Source: Planctomycetota bacterium (lineage in GTDB: Bacteria; Planctomycetota; Planctomycetia; Gemmatales; Gemmataceae). From it: a DNA stretch of 32,705 nucleotides. Each line of letters opens with the position of its first letter. The first letter of the stretch is position 1. The stretch is taken from assembly GCA_016191165.1 (NCBI GenBank), contig JACPPF010000173.1:1-32705 (forward strand). Direction: 5' to 3'. The translations under genes and the position numbers were made by a program. Below the pieces are notes generated by a model. It was not told where the DNA came from. It ran no database searches and worked only from the letters and a program-made list of their open reading frames with translations. Below are positions 31,697-32,705 of the stretch, piece by piece.

Positions 31697-32705
31697 ATGA
31701 GCGACAAGCCAACGAAACCGCAACCGAGTTTTGCCATCAAGTGCGTTCACTGCGGCGCGGTGTTGAAATCGCCGGTGGCGGTGCCTGCGGGCAAGAAGGT
31801 GAAGTGTCCGAAGTGCAAGGAGACCTTCACGACGGGCCCGGCCGCGCCGAAGAAGACGAAACTGGCCGACGAGCCGCCCGAGCCGAAGCCCGCGCCGGCG
31901 GCGCATGATGACTTCGGCGACGACGAGATGGCCGCCGCGATTGCCAAGCTGGCGGGCGATTCCTCCCCCGCGCCGGCGCCCGAACCGAAGGCCGAGGAAA
32001 AGCCCGCGCCGCCCCCGGCAACTGCCGATGAAGAAGAAGACGAGATGGCCGCCGCCATCGCCAAGCTCGAAGCCGAGCAATCGCCGACCAAGAAGCCCGA
32101 ACCAGCGCCCGCGCCCGCGCCGGCGCCGATTCCCGACATGGAGATTCCGGAAATCGACGACGATCTCGTCGTCCCCGATGACGATGAACCGGAAGCCAAG
32201 AGCAAACCCAAAAAAAACAAGCCTCAAAGCAAGCCCCTGCCCGCCAAATCGAAAAAGCGTCGCGATGACGAGGACGATGAGGACGTCGAAGAACCGCGAG
32301 CCAATAAAAAGAAACGCGATGACGAGGACGATGAGGACAACGACGAGCCGCGGTCCAAAAAGCGCAATCGCGACGACGAAGACGATGAGGACACGCCGCG
32401 CCCAAAGAAAAAAGCTCGCGATGATGACGACGAGGACGACAAGCCACGCGCAAAAAAGAAACCCGCTGATGACGACGAGGACGACGACGACAAGCCGCGC
32501 GCGAAAAAGAAACCCGCTGATGACGACGAGGATGACGACGACAAGCCACGCGCGAAAAAGAAACCCGCGGATGACGACGAGGATGACGACGACAAGCCAC
32601 GCGCGAAAAAGAAACCCGCGGATGACGACGAGGATGACGACGACAAGCCACGCGCGAAAAAGAAACCCGCTGATGACGACGAGGATGACGACGACAAGCC
32701 ACGCG
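31697..32705 (+). CDS. MJ0042 zinc-ribbon protein with long charged tail (fourth paralogue, 3' partial)
   Basis: ATG 31697 (MSDKPTKPQPSFAIKCVHCG) starts a frame that is open to the right edge, 336 codons and no stop. The ribbon CVHCGAVLKSPVAVPAGK then CPKC is followed by a Pro/Ala-rich section with two copies of DEMAAAIAKL (about residues 75 and 115), an acidic patch (EIPEIDDDLVVPDDDEPEAK), and then a Lys/Arg and Asp/Glu block repeat that becomes a 17-residue tandem repeat (KPRAKKKPADDDEDDDD). By comparison with the first paralogue a membrane helix may follow beyond the window. Such alternating basic/acidic blocks are likely disordered. Confidence 0.8.
   Translation, partial: MSDKPTKPQPSFAIKCVHCGAVLKSPVAVPAGKKVKCPKCKETFTTGPAAPKKTKLADEPPEPKPAPAAHDDFGDDEMAAAIAKLAGDSSPAPAPEPKAEEKPAPPPATADEEEDEMAAAIAKLEAEQSPTKKPEPAPAPAPAPIPDMEIPEIDDDLVVPDDDEPEAKSKPKKNKPQSKPLPAKSKKRRDDEDDEDVEEPRANKKKRDDEDDEDNDEPRSKKRNRDDEDDEDTPRPKKKARDDDDEDDKPRAKKKPADDDEDDDDKPRAKKKPADDDEDDDDKPRAKKKPADDDEDDDDKPRAKKKPADDDEDDDDKPRAKKKPADDDEDDDDKPR
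32441..32705 (+). repeat. 51-bp tandem repeat at the right edge
   Basis: Units start at 32441, 32492, 32543, 32594, 32645 and 32696, the last cut by the window. The units at 32543 and 32594 are identical; the others differ at a few third positions. Each encodes 17 residues, KPRAKKKPADDDEDDDD, in the fourth MJ0042 gene. Confidence 0.92.

Noticed and set aside
32224-32697. Minus-strand Ser/Phe-rich frame with repeats
   Set aside because: It is the antisense of the 51-bp repeat that encodes the Asp/Lys tail of the fourth zinc-ribbon gene, which has a proper start and domain.

Overview
The window reads as a high-GC planctomycete chromosome, most like the Gemmataceae. The marker families agree: a DUF1559 prepilin-like protein, a Tat-type DUF1501 protein, a protein with two PPC domains, a DUF4912 protein, a DUF1573-like membrane protein, and a tandem set of MJ0042-type zinc-ribbon proteins with long acidic/basic tails. 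Assignment is by family recognition only; no database was searched.

Layout. 1-5900: a 5'-truncated glycoside-hydrolase-like gene, a spacer with decayed sequence, a PPC-domain gene and a DUF1559 gene. 6100-8060: a membrane-anchored repeat protein and an RluD-family pseudouridine synthase. 8150-10584 (minus strand): larE, two small unknown genes and an amidohydrolase; the first three overlap by ATGA. 10754-12873: DUF1501 and NUDIX genes, convergent with an FHA gene. 13985-16881: a UVR-motif protein, a DUF1573-like protein and an Rrf2 regulator. 17226-18335 (minus): DUF4912. 18960-28867: a full F1Fo ATP synthase operon in the order atpZ-atpI-atpB-atpE-atpF-atpH-atpA-[insert 1]-atpG-[insert 2]-atpD-atpC. 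28967 to the end: four MJ0042 zinc-ribbon genes in tandem, the last running off the window inside a 51-bp tandem repeat.

The most unusual region is the ATP synthase operon. It is interrupted twice, in the sense direction, by accessory gene cassettes. Between atpA and atpG lie a frameshifted DUF4160 gene, a DUF2442 gene and a nucleotidyltransferase-like gene. Between atpG and atpD lies a DUF104 antitoxin/PIN toxin pair. The c and b subunits both have N-terminal signal-peptide-like extensions, the alpha subunit has an insertion of about 50 residues, and the a subunit has a His-rich tail.

The second theme is a dense population of short palindromic elements from several families. They sit in spacers and also inside reading frames: the PPC gene, the DUF1501 gene and atpG each carry one that keeps the frame open. 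Two of these in-gene copies (DUF1501 and atpG) belong to one family and are read in the same frame and orientation, both giving a peptide of the form PSPSGxGxGxEG.
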